64,000 nucleotides of DNA, from NCBI RefSeq assembly GCF_021917145.1, contig NC_061075.1, positions 6,843,240-6,907,239 of the forward strand. Reading direction: 5' to 3'. The number at the start of each line of letters is the position of its first letter. Within the stretch, counting starts at the first letter, position 1. This stretch comes from Hypomesus transpacificus. Its lineage: Eukaryota; Chordata; Actinopteri; Osmeriformes; Osmeridae. The notes under the pieces are model-generated. The model worked only from the letters and a program-made list of their open reading frames with translations, searched no databases and was not told where the DNA came from. A program made the translations under genes and the position numbers. Shown here piece after piece: positions 26,540 through 36,066 of this stretch.

Positions 26540-27387
26540 GATGTACATATGCGATCAAGATTTTTTTTTCTGCAATAATAGTCTTGGGTGAAGAACTTCG
26601 AGTGAGCTACTGTTTCCAACATCCGGTTGGTTGTATTCACACCTAGCAGGAACTATTGCACCATCTGGTGGATTTTTGGAGACCAGGCAAGCCAAGCCTA
26701 ATGCGAAAAATGTACTGCACTGCCCAGTTTTTGGTTGGTGAAAAAATACATACAACTAAGGTGGGCTGGTCAATACAAAAAAATCATTTTTGTAAGATAA
26801 GTTACTAATATTTCGTAACAGTAAGTGTCCCGCATCAGCACCAGAGCAACCACAGTTTGTGTTCACAGAAAAAGCGATTCTGGTTGGCTCTGTTTGATTA
26901 CACAAGATTGTTACGTGTATCTTACACCCCACCCATTCCCAGGACAAGCACAGTATCCTCACTAGTCTTCGCAGAGGAGCAACATTTCCTCTGTCCAGAT
27001 CTCATTATTACGGGGAATATGGTCTGGAATGGATTACGCCATTCTTGTAATAAAGTTGATAAAATATGGAATACTTATGCGAATCTGCCAGTTATTCTGC
27101 GGAGAGACGACCAACAAGTGGCAAGGTAAACCTTGCACGTGTTCATGCTAACTTCAGACCACTGTTAACGTTATAAATGATATTGTTTTATGTATCAGAA
27201 TAAGCACAACATGAGATGACTAGTGGGGGTATACAAGCTGACGCAAGCTACTTTAAGATCTGTACGTGTTTTGTCTGTAGATCTCACTGTTTCGTTGTCA
27301 ATCACTTTTAGTTTGTTGCCGTGTCATGGTGTTTTGGGTTGTGTAAACATGTTTGAGTGACAAACATTTTGGTATGTTAGTTCGTAG
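26540..27387. other. shared upstream region of gng5 and spata1
   Basis: Head-to-head spacing suggests a bidirectional promoter. The first coding exon of spata1 (start codon) should be here or in the intron. A reading frame from 27019 (MVWNGLRHSCNK) does not resemble the family N-terminus and I do not assign it. Nothing else is recognised. Confidence 0.4.
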
Positions 27388-30300
27388 AACTCCATGTGCT
27401 GTATGTACCTGATAAACAATGGAATTCCAAACTCAATACAGTGCCCGTAGAGGCCATAGAGAACTTCATATCTGCTGGATTTATCAGGTAAAAGATGGTT
27501 CTTTGTTAAATGTATACATTTGACAATTACAACAGTGATGGGAGCCTTAAGTTGTTAGACGTTAATGCTTTGACTCAATGGCTGCGTGGGAATGTTTTAC
27601 ACAATACAGTATATTGATCTTCAAATTAAATGCATTGTTAAGGATTTTCCAAACCATGCTATCTGTTACTTTACTATATCCATCTAGGCTGTATCCTGAT
27701 ATAAGCCTTACAACTCTCAGAGAAGAGCTTGTTAATCTCTTGGGCCCAGAGAAGAGTATTGACAAGTTCTCCTTCCTGAAATGTGTGGGTCGGAGTTTGG
27801 CATTGGTGCGTATCCAAGCATTGGATGGGGCAATGTTTGCTTATTGGCTGTAATTCATTTGACAAAACTAAAGTCAACAAAAGCCTACATGAAAGGATTT
27901 GGACTGAAAAAAGCATACACATATGTATTCTTTGTTTGTAAAATAATAACAATAACAATGTCTTGCTTCTCCTTTCTCCTTTTACAGGTCAAAGCCAAAC
28001 AAGAGAGATATCTAAAAGTTAAATCATTTGCTCCCCCTTATGTATGTCTTTATCTTTACTGTTTTCAAAGTCTTTGTGTAATTGTGGGGTATTCTATGAT
28101 ATATTGTAACACACGGTAGTGTTATATTATTTAATGTTATACCATGGTCTGGGTGAATACTTCATTCTGATTGACTGCAGGGGTCACATTATGAAAGGGA
28201 TAATGTGCGGAGGACGGTTCACGCCTCCGCATCGTCCATTATCAGATGATATTGGACACCTCGTCGGGCATTATCCCTTACTTAATTAATGTGTTGTAAT
28301 TACTCTCACCTACTAGGCTCCTCAGCCAGAGCTATTTCTGTTGCCCATGGAGAATGACGGCAGTGTTTGCTCGCAGTCCCTCACCACAGACACTCACAGC
28401 TATTTCACAGACCCCCGGACTCCTTCCACAGACCCGCCCAAGAAGCACAGCGTTCCTCCCAGGGCAACAAAAGAGCCTGTTAAATTACCCCAGATACCCC
28501 AGAATTCCCGGCAGCAGCCCCCTCCTCCCCCCAGCCCTGATGAAGAGGAGGAAGACAGTTACAGTTTCACAGACTCAAATGAGGAGGAGCCCCCCTCCTC
28601 TTCCCAGAAGCCTGGGTGGCCTGATAATGAGCCCTCCCTAAGAAAGACACAAGGGACATATTTCAAGCCTAAAACAGAGGCTAAAGGTGAAGATTAAGGC
28701 CATCCAAAACTCAAAGTTGGTTTAATGTTTCTACATCTTTCCATACAAAAGAAGGGTCAAGTCTGTCATACTTTTCTTATGTGATGCAAGTAACAGTTCT
28801 AAAAATGACATTAAAATTCACAGAACCTGTCCCAGTCCAGGTCACTGAGGCTGATGCTAAAGCTGAAATCACCAGCAAGAGGAGGCAGAGAGGTCAGAGA
28901 AACCAAACTAGAGATTCAGGTGTCCCTGAGTCTTTGGAAGGCCGTGATTCTGACTTCTCTCTCACCCAAGAAAGGTAACACAATGGAATAAGGGAGGAAA
29001 CTTGACAGAAGCTGTAAATGAACATCTCCTAAATTGGATGAATTGCAAGTGGCCAATTTATTTGCTATTCACTTGCAGGTTTCGAAAATCTCAAAATATC
29101 CAGACACTGAAGTACATGAGGAATCAACCAAAAAGTGTGGTAGGAAATGTTTGCTAGACAAAATCCAGGAAACAGATTTATTGTTTTTGACATTCCATGT
29201 TGGGTTGTTCAGACAACTTGTCTTTTTATTTGAAGTTCCTTAAATAGGAAGTCCAGTGCAACTGCAAGTTACAGCTTTCTTGTAAATAGTTTTGTTAGCT
29301 TTTTTTGCCCCAAATGCCACAGTAAGTGGGTAGGTGTTCTGAAAGGACAAGGGTGTTGTTGTTTTTACCACGTCTAAAAGGTTAGCATGTGTCCCAACAA
29401 ACTGCTGTGTTGCAATATTAAGGTTTCTCTATGAACATATTCAATGTTTTGGCCAGCTCCTTGAACATTCAGCCCTGTTGTCTGCACCTGCTCAATACAC
29501 CTCTCCGCCCTTGCCACCTACACTGGCTATGGACACTCAGAAAACTTCTTCCCATGTCTTTCCAACAAGTAGTAAGCTGGTCTTTCTGATGCATCTGAAA
29601 CTTTTAGAGTTACTAATATACAATGTTATCCATATTCCATGTCCTTTTTGTATATCAATGCATGTGTTTCCAATATTTACAAGTGAGAGTAGCAAGTAAC
29701 ATGATTTGCTTTGCAGGGGATGAGCTGATTGAGGAAATCAAGTTGGTGAAAGATGAAAGAAAGCAGCTTGAATGGACAAGACAAGAGTTGCTAAGAAAAG
29801 GAAAAGATTTATTGGCTCAGAACAGGCACCGAAGAAATCAAGGTGAAGCTGCTTTGTAAACATGGTTTTTTATGTAATGTCTGATACAATCATACATAAC
29901 AAACAACATAACCTTTGGTGTTTATAGATTATAGTTTATAGATTATTATTTATTTCTTCCCCCCATCATTCTTATATTTCACATTTTCAAAAAATTCCCA
30001 AACTTGGTACTAGTAGACAAACAGTATGTGCAATGTGTTGTCTGTTTGCATTTACATTTGAGACATTCTGTCTCATTCTGTGTCCAGCGCGTGACAGTTG
30101 GAAGAAGAGGTATTTTGAAACCAAAAAAGCCACAGCACCTTTGGAGGGAACTCTGAGAAATATTCGTCAGGAACTGGAGACATTCTACAACAAGCTGCTC
30201 CACCAGTTACAGGCAAGAGACTGGAGAGGCAGAGCCAGGCGCCAGGGCCGATCGTCAACCAAAGTGAGTTACACTAACACCGCTTTCTTAACATTTTAGT

Positions 30301-30928
30301 GTGCGATTGTATACCCGTTGCCTAATTAAGAGGAAAAGTGTGCCAAATGAAAAATGGCAATTATTAAATATGACGTGATAAGCCATTAACTTACAGAAGT
30401 GGGGGCTCTAGTGATTTGAAAATGTATGTTAGCTTGAAGGTATCGGTGATTTACACACAGAACTAATATCTTATTATTTAATTGCAGAACGAGCTCATCA
30501 TTCAGATCATGACAGAGAGCCATGAGATTGACAACCTGAAAAGGAAAGTGGATGATGCCAAGATGAAGCTTGTCACCGAGATAAAGGTATAGTAACTAAT
30601 CATTTTAGTAACATAATCTGTTGGTACTCCGCTGAAGTCTACAAGTACATTATTTGTGTGACACAATATTAAGTGTTCTTCTTCAGAAACACTTTACAAT
30701 GCAAAACATCTTATGAAGTGCTTGAGACACATTGACCTGGACCTCATTGTCTTTGTGAGGGCCATACATTAAGACAGCCATACATTCTAAAGTTCAATCA
30801 CATTTATTGATGCCCTTCCCTGTTTGTGATCTTCCTAGTTAAGGAAGCAGGCTGCAATGGAACAACGGGCCCTGAGAGCTGAGCTGGCTCAGAAGAAGAC
30901 CCAGACATCTCTCTCTGGACCCAGATAG
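27388..30928 (+). CDS. spata1: spermatogenesis-associated protein 1 (first exon not found)
   Basis: Eleven coding exons are supported: 27388-27487, 27688-27805, 27988-28041, 28317-28686, 28824-28974, 29079-29139, 29457-29571, 29717-29842, 30088-30263, 30488-30586 and 30839-30928 (TAG at 30926). The N-terminal part (LHVLYVPDKQWNSKLNTVPV, then ENFISAGFIRLYPDI, LREELVNLLG, FLKCVGRSLALVKAKQE and LKVKSFAPPY) matches the conserved start of SPATA1. The middle is low-complexity, Pro/Glu/Ser-rich (PPPPPSPDEEEEDSYSF). The C-terminal part (DELIEEIKLVKDERKQLEW, then WKKRYFETKKATAPLE and EIDNLKRKVDDAKMKL) is a long charged coiled coil, as in the family. SPATA1 is testis-expressed in mammals and its biochemical role is unclear. 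The start codon lies in an upstream exon I could not identify. The order gng5-spata1 matches tetrapods. No break seen. Confidence 0.9.
28185..28285. repeat. small inverted-repeat (hairpin) element in spata1 intron
   Basis: AAGGGATAATG at about 28195 faces CATTATCCCTTA at about 28269, with GC-rich partly palindromic sequence (CGGAGGACGG...GCCTCCGCATCG) between. The roughly 90-bp stem-loop looks like a miniature inverted-repeat element. No family assigned. Confidence 0.45.
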
Positions 30929-31729
30929 GACCAAGCAAACCCAGAGCACCCCAGCCTGACCCCTTTCATGGACCCCTTAATGGTTTTAGGCTTCCAAACA
31001 GGTGGATAGCAGCAAGCGAAACAGGCCCAAAGACAACTCACGCACCCATTTGCAGTGAACCTTACCCACAATTGATATACCAGCAGTTGGCTACAACTAC
31101 TTTTTTGTAGTCTTCCATTTCACATCTTGAAAGCTTTGTGGTGGTGGTGGTTGCCAAGTTTTGTACACATTTATTCTCCAACTCACTTTTTGAGCATTAT
31201 ATTAAAGCATCTCCTTGCATTGATTCCTGGAGAATCCTCAAAACATAATTCTATATACTGTATGTATATAATTTATTGATAACAATGGTTTCATGGCAAT
31301 TTTCTCAGTGATTATCATTGAGAAATTCAAAAACATTTTAGTTTAAACTGAATTATCATATAAAGAAATGTATGTACCATAGTGGTTCAGTCAATTCCCT
31401 GCTCTTCTTGAGAATGTTTTACAATTGCAATAAAAACAGCAATAATACAACTTGAGTGCAAGTGCGGCTCCAACTTCAAAAAGACACACAAGCCTTTTTC
31501 CTTTTGTCTGCTTTACCAAGGAATGTATAGACTCAGCAATAAATCGTGGTGGCATGTAGAGGGATATAAATCTCAGAGCCTCTTCTTAGCATGCCACTAT
31601 GGCATGCCACGTGGTGTAGTCAGTCTGTAGCTGGGCAACAAGGTCCAGAGTAGTCCAAGAGGATGTCATTCCACATGCCGACACCTCTCAGCTATGGAAG
31701 CAAATCGTTACCAAAATTCAAATGCAAAT

Positions 31730-32070
31730 GCATTTCCAGAAATGCATTTGCATTTTCAGAATGTGGCTGCATAATTTGACTCATAAATTTAATTAGTAAT
31801 CAATCATCCTATTTGCATTTTAATTTTCTTCAAGAGTGCTCAAGCTTTCACTTAAAATTAAAAATAAATAGACATTTGAGATTTAATTTTCAAAATATGC
31901 CCCAGCAAATAGATACCAAAATTCAATTTGATTCAATTTGATTGACAAAATTCAATTCAATGTAAAATTTGAAAATTAAAATGCATTTCCAGAAATGCAT
32001 TTTCATTTCAAGAACATGGCTGCAAAATCGTGACCACAATTCAAATTCAAATGCATTTCCAGAAATGCAA
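31730..32070. repeat. ATGCATTTCCAGAAATGCAT-type repeat cluster
   Basis: The palindromic motif occurs near 31731, 31981 and 32049. The 58-nt stretch 31996-32053 reappears inverted at 45318-45375 next to a truncated helicase-carrying transposon, so it is an interspersed repeat end, not a local satellite. Confidence 0.55.
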
Positions 32071-32086
32071 AATGAACGAAAAACAA

Positions 32087-32424
32087 GCCCCCACCCCTCG
32101 GCTTGAAGCAACGGCCCCGGTGGATGTAGGTGGTATTGCATGTACGGTTAGGTTTCCGACTCTTCCGGTCGTTTTTATTCTATTAACTCCATTCAACATT
32201 TACAAAACTATCTCCCCCAATAATTTTTGTTTGATTCTCGAACCTGGCTCATACTACCAGCTTTTTCACAGAAGAATTTTTACCGATTTTTGCTACGTTT
32301 GAAACCAATCCGAAATGGGTAAACTAGCAACCCATTTATTTGCTTAGTCAATGAAAGTTGCCTGCAAATGTGCTGGCGGATACTAACAGGGCACGAGCAC
32401 AAAAGTTCACATTGGCCGATAGCC
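32087..32424 (+). repeat. dispersed repeat, left copy (matches 42469-42812)
   Basis: Begins GCCCCCACCCCTCGGCTTGAAG and ends GGCCGATAGCC. The same about 340-bp block with a few differences lies beyond the Ty3 element in direct orientation. Family unknown. Confidence 0.75.
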
Positions 32425-33335
32425 GATTTACATGAGCTCTCGGAGCTAGGGAAAAAAAAGAGCCACTGTTTAAAGCTTGACAGGAAGACACGGAAGTGGA
32501 AAGATGGCCGCGTCCAGTCTCGCGATTTCGCTTGCCTCACTGCGCCACTGAGCACTTTTCATAGAAATAAATGGGGACGCCATCTTGGAAGACAAAAGTA
32601 GCTTACTCTAGTTATATTAACTCTATGACGAAAAAGCATTCTGAGCGGCGCAGCAGAGTGACGTCAGAAGCCGCTCTTCTTCAGCTCCCTGCTGACCAAG
32701 CTACCCATCTTGTTCGGCAGGGGGCGGTGTGCACATCTGCATTGAATTACATAGCAAATGTGCCGGGAAATTTATTGAATGGCCGGGTCTTTAGAGCAGC
32801 GTACCCCAACCGGTGCCCACCGGTCCGCGGACCGGTACTGGGGTCTCATTTATAAAGCTTGCGTACGCACAAAACGGGGCTGAAAATATGCGTACGCCAC
32901 TTTCCACGCAAAGGTTGTGATTCATAAAAAACAAACTTGATGGGAGAATGTGCGGTCTTCCACGCAAACTCTGACCCTCCCGTAGGCCTACGCACATTTT
33001 GAAAACAGTTGGAATTGGCGACGCAGATGACCGTACTGTAGTCAGACTGCTGAAATTTAATGTGGGAAGAACATTACTCGTAATATTTATATATTTAGTT
33101 TTCCTCACACACGTTTTTTTCATTCAATTTCATGCGATTGTACTGAGTGATTCTTGTTCCATAAACACCTTGTACAATCCAACTCAAATAAATGTGAGCT
33201 AAATAAAAATTCTGCTTTTCCTCACCATCAGATTGTCCACTACGGGAATTCAGGAGGGGGAGATTCCCCGACTGCATGGAATACAGGATAACATCACATA
33301 TCCTACCTTTGGATAACTGCAGAACACAGTGTATA

Positions 33336-34198
33336 TGTAACCAGGGTGAAACAGCGTTTTTTAGTTGTGTTGAAATGTCACCAATGCTGATTTAAATGTA
33401 CCAGTATATGTTTAGGTACATTTGGTAACCTGTTCCTTTGTTGATGTGTTTTTGTACCTGTACTGTAGCTTTAAGAGAAGTCCGTGTTTTGTGACGTGTG
33501 TGTGGCGCCAAAGCTCAGAAGGCTTTTTACTGTCTGAGCGGAGGTATGTTGTTGTGTTTCTCGTCATATTTTAGCATATAGGTCGTTTTGTGTACAATGA
33601 AAATGTTTAATGTGTAACTAAGTGTGTTGTGAATTAAGTGTGTGAACATGTTACAGCGCTGCTTTGTTAGCTAGCACTTAGTAAATGCACTTTTTGAGAG
33701 TTTTTGTTGTGTACATGTGCGTCCGGGTATTACAGTGTTTCCTCTTTATTTGTTTGCTAGGAGGGAATGTTGGTCCCGACTACGACCGTTTATACTATTG
33801 ACACGTTGGTTTCTTTGGCTCATACAGGTATGAATGTTTTATGTTCTTTATATTATCGATGCTGGTTATGTTTGTGTATATGCAGTGAAGTGCATCTAGT
33901 ATGTTATTCTATTTATTTTCATATTATTTTATACGTCGTCAGAAGGCTTTTTACTGTCTGAGCGGAGGAGGGAATGTTGGTCCCGACTACGACCGTTTAT
34001 ACTATTGACACGTTGGTTTCTTTGGCTCATACAGAAGCGAATAAATGAGAGAAAGCCAGCCTCCTTTGTGGTCCAGTCTCCCATCCTTCCATTCATCCAA
34101 CATTCACACCCCCCCCCAGAACACAACGCAGACGATTACGCCGTTAACGGATGTGCACTTCTATATATTAACACAAGAACTGTTGCACACCCGTTACA
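33336..34198 (+). repeat. 5' LTR of Ty3/Gypsy element, with internal spliced duplicate
   Basis: 863 bp. Probable core promoter: TTTAAGAG near 33470, with transcription start likely about 30 bases on. Poly(A) signal AATAAA lies at 34039-34044. Inside, segment 33515-33543 is followed by GTATGTTG...TTTGCTAG (33544-33760), then 33761-33827, then GTATGAATG.... At 33939-34034 the two segments recur, joined directly with no intervening bases (29 + 67 nt, exact). Confidence 0.93.
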
Positions 34199-34199
34199 T

Positions 34200-34217
34200 T
34201 GGTGCCGTGACCTTTCA
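34200..34217 (+). other. primer-binding-site candidate
   Basis: TGGTGCCGTGACC starts two bases after the 5' LTR end, where tRNA primer-binding sites sit. TGG pairs with the CCA tail of a tRNA. The tRNA species was not determined. Confidence 0.6.
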
Positions 34218-34641
34218 AGGATTGGTTTAAAGGACGACATCACCTCGTTCGCCGAGGAAGCTGCTGCCACTGGCCCTTTGTGGTACTGAGGTATTTCCGT
34301 GGAGAGTGCTCAGGGTTTTATTTTATTTTGAATGGACAATTTATTTTTTTATATAGGCCTATCCACATGTGTCGATGCTGAACGAAGTAGGTGTTTGCAC
34401 ATTGTGGACTTTTTGTACCATCTCAGTGAACTGATTGAGTGCTAAAGAAAAAAAAAAAAAAAAAAGGGCAGTTACAGCACGTTCGTCAATTGTGAAATGT
34501 AAAGTACTGATTTGATGCTGTATATATGGTTGCCAATTGATATGCTCTTTTAGTACTGTCATTTCGTGCTCCCAATTTATCCATTGTGATTTCATTGAAC
34601 AGTTTTTTTTCTTCCATTGTGTTGATAAGGTGGCATTTAAT

Positions 34642-36036
34642 ATGGCAGAGGGCAGAACATACTCACTGGGTAGTGGGGGTGATGATGCTGAGCGCGTTTC
34701 TTTTGAGTGCCAGTTTGGTGTGGGGAGGGGATTTTTGAATCAGCCCTCAGAAACCAGAACACCAGGGCCTGGAGTCACGGCGTTGGGCACCCCCCAGTTG
34801 ACCTCAACTCGGTATGTAGACCGTGCCATGCCGAGCCACTTCAATCAGAACCCAGACTTAGGTTCGCTCATTACACAGTTAGCTGAAAAGCTGGGTGAGT
34901 CCATTACAGCTCAGCTACAGGCTGATAGGAGCACAAACAGCACAAGTATTCCTCTGCCAACAGAGACAACACTGCCTAATGTCAGTGTAGTGCTGCAATC
35001 AGCCGCAAAGGAGCCTCCCTTATTCAGGGGTGATGGCTCAGATAAATTTACAGTTCACGAGTGGGAAAATCTCATGACCCTGTATTTAAAGAGACGTGCC
35101 ATCCCAGTTCACGAGCAATCCCAAGAGATCCTGGCAAAGCTTATGGGCAAAGCAGGAGATGTGGTGAGAGTAAAGCTGCGTAACACATCTATCGATCACG
35201 CTACAAATCCACATGTGATTTTTGATACTCTGAAACAACATTTCAGTGAACTATCATACTCAAGCATGCCCCTGTCAGATTTCTATAACACGCTGCCCAC
35301 ACCAGGTGAAGATGCTATGGAGTATTGGGTTAGGCTAAATAAAACGGTGGATGTAGCTGACGAGTGCTTGAAAAGGCAGGGTCGTAGCATTGATGACCCG
35401 GGCCATGAGGTCAGCATGATGTTTATCAAACACTGCCCAGACCAGTCTCTCTACAGTGTTTTCAAGTTCAAGTCTGCTGACAAATGGTCGGCCTGTGAAA
35501 TTCAAGATAGGCTCGATGAGCACATGCAGGATAAGACATCAAGATCTGCAGCTGCAAGACCACTAAAGCCTAGTGTTGTAGAGCACAGAGCTAATTCGTG
35601 CCACGTACCTATACTTGAAGAGGCACCTCTCTTGAACACTGCTGCTCCACCGAGACAGCCTCCAGCCCCTTTGACCACTGCTGGTGTCGACAATGATTGC
35701 ATGAAGAGTTTGGTAAACCTGTTGGACCGGCTGGTCACAGTGCATACCCAAGTGCCTTCCAACCCCGGCACCCAAGCTGCCATGCCACGCTCTTCCCAGA
35801 GAGTGTGCAGGGTCTGTGGGGCTCCTAATCATTCCACTTTGTCACACTGTAATCACGAGAACCTGTGTTTACAGTGCTTGTGTCCCGGTCACTGGAAGAG
35901 GGACTGTCCTCAACGGACGAACCAGCACCGCTTTCAGCACAATGGCCGTGCTGGTAACCACAACCAGCAGCCTAACCAGCGCCGCTCTCAGCCTGATGAT
36001 AGCGCTGGTGGCCAGTCTCAGCAGGTAAACTGTTAA
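34642..36036 (+). CDS. gag: Ty3/Gypsy Gag polyprotein
   Basis: The frame is open from 34537, but the start is most likely ATG 34642 (MAEGRTYSLGSGG), giving 464 residues; the upstream 35 codons are phenylalanine-rich leader-like sequence. The middle matches retrotransposon gag capsid (VHEWENLMTLYLKRRAIP, then LGKAGDVVRVKL-type helices). Near the C-terminus, about residue 405, is CLQCLCPGHWKRDC, a CX2CX4HX4C zinc knuckle for RNA binding, followed by an Asn/Gln/Arg-rich tail. It ends at TAA 36034-36036, directly at a 10-bp hairpin. Pol lies in the -1 frame, which opens at 36003. Confidence 0.92.
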   Translation: MAEGRTYSLGSGGDDAERVSFECQFGVGRGFLNQPSETRTPGPGVTALGTPQLTSTRYVDRAMPSHFNQNPDLGSLITQLAEKLGESITAQLQADRSTNSTSIPLPTETTLPNVSVVLQSAAKEPPLFRGDGSDKFTVHEWENLMTLYLKRRAIPVHEQSQEILAKLMGKAGDVVRVKLRNTSIDHATNPHVIFDTLKQHFSELSYSSMPLSDFYNTLPTPGEDAMEYWVRLNKTVDVADECLKRQGRSIDDPGHEVSMMFIKHCPDQSLYSVFKFKSADKWSACEIQDRLDEHMQDKTSRSAAARPLKPSVVEHRANSCHVPILEEAPLLNTAAPPRQPPAPLTTAGVDNDCMKSLVNLLDRLVTVHTQVPSNPGTQAAMPRSSQRVCRVCGAPNHSTLSHCNHENLCLQCLCPGHWKRDCPQRTNQHRFQHNGRAGNHNQQPNQRRSQPDDSAGGQSQQVNC

Positions 36037-36066
36037 ACCCACACCTTGAGGGGCCCGGTGTGGGTT
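36036..36066 (+). promoter_or_regulatory. hairpin at gag stop / gag-pol recoding candidate
   Basis: AACCCACACC (36036-36045) pairs perfectly with GGTGTGGGTT (36057-36066) around an 11-nt loop. The stem begins on the last base of the gag TAA. Gag and the -1 pol frame overlap at 36003-36033. No canonical X XXY YYZ slippery heptamer is in register with the gag frame; GTTAAAC is present but out of register. Confidence 0.65.

Larger units (their letters stand above)
30929..33335. other. repeat-rich intergenic region upstream of the Ty3 element
   Basis: Starts with the spata1 3' UTR (AATAAA near 31428). From about 31690 to 32070 it holds several copies of ATGCATTTCCAGAAATGCATTT, partly inverted. 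From 32087 to 32424 it holds a block that recurs at 42469. From about 32790 there is a palindrome-rich stretch (ACCGGTCCGCGGACCGGT, then TCATTTATAAAGC and repeated GCGTACGC), resembling termini of non-autonomous fish DNA transposons. No host gene is supported; expected tetrapod neighbour ctbs is not seen. Confidence 0.5.

Noticed and set aside
27019-27129. ATG frame MVWNGLRHSCNK as first exon of spata1
   Set aside because: Does not resemble the known SPATA1 N-terminus and the frame joining to 27388 was not convincing.
36031-36038. GTTAAAC as a -1 slippery heptamer at the gag stop
   Set aside because: The heptamer is in the pol register, not the gag register, so tandem slippage from the gag frame would not fit the X XXY YYZ rule.
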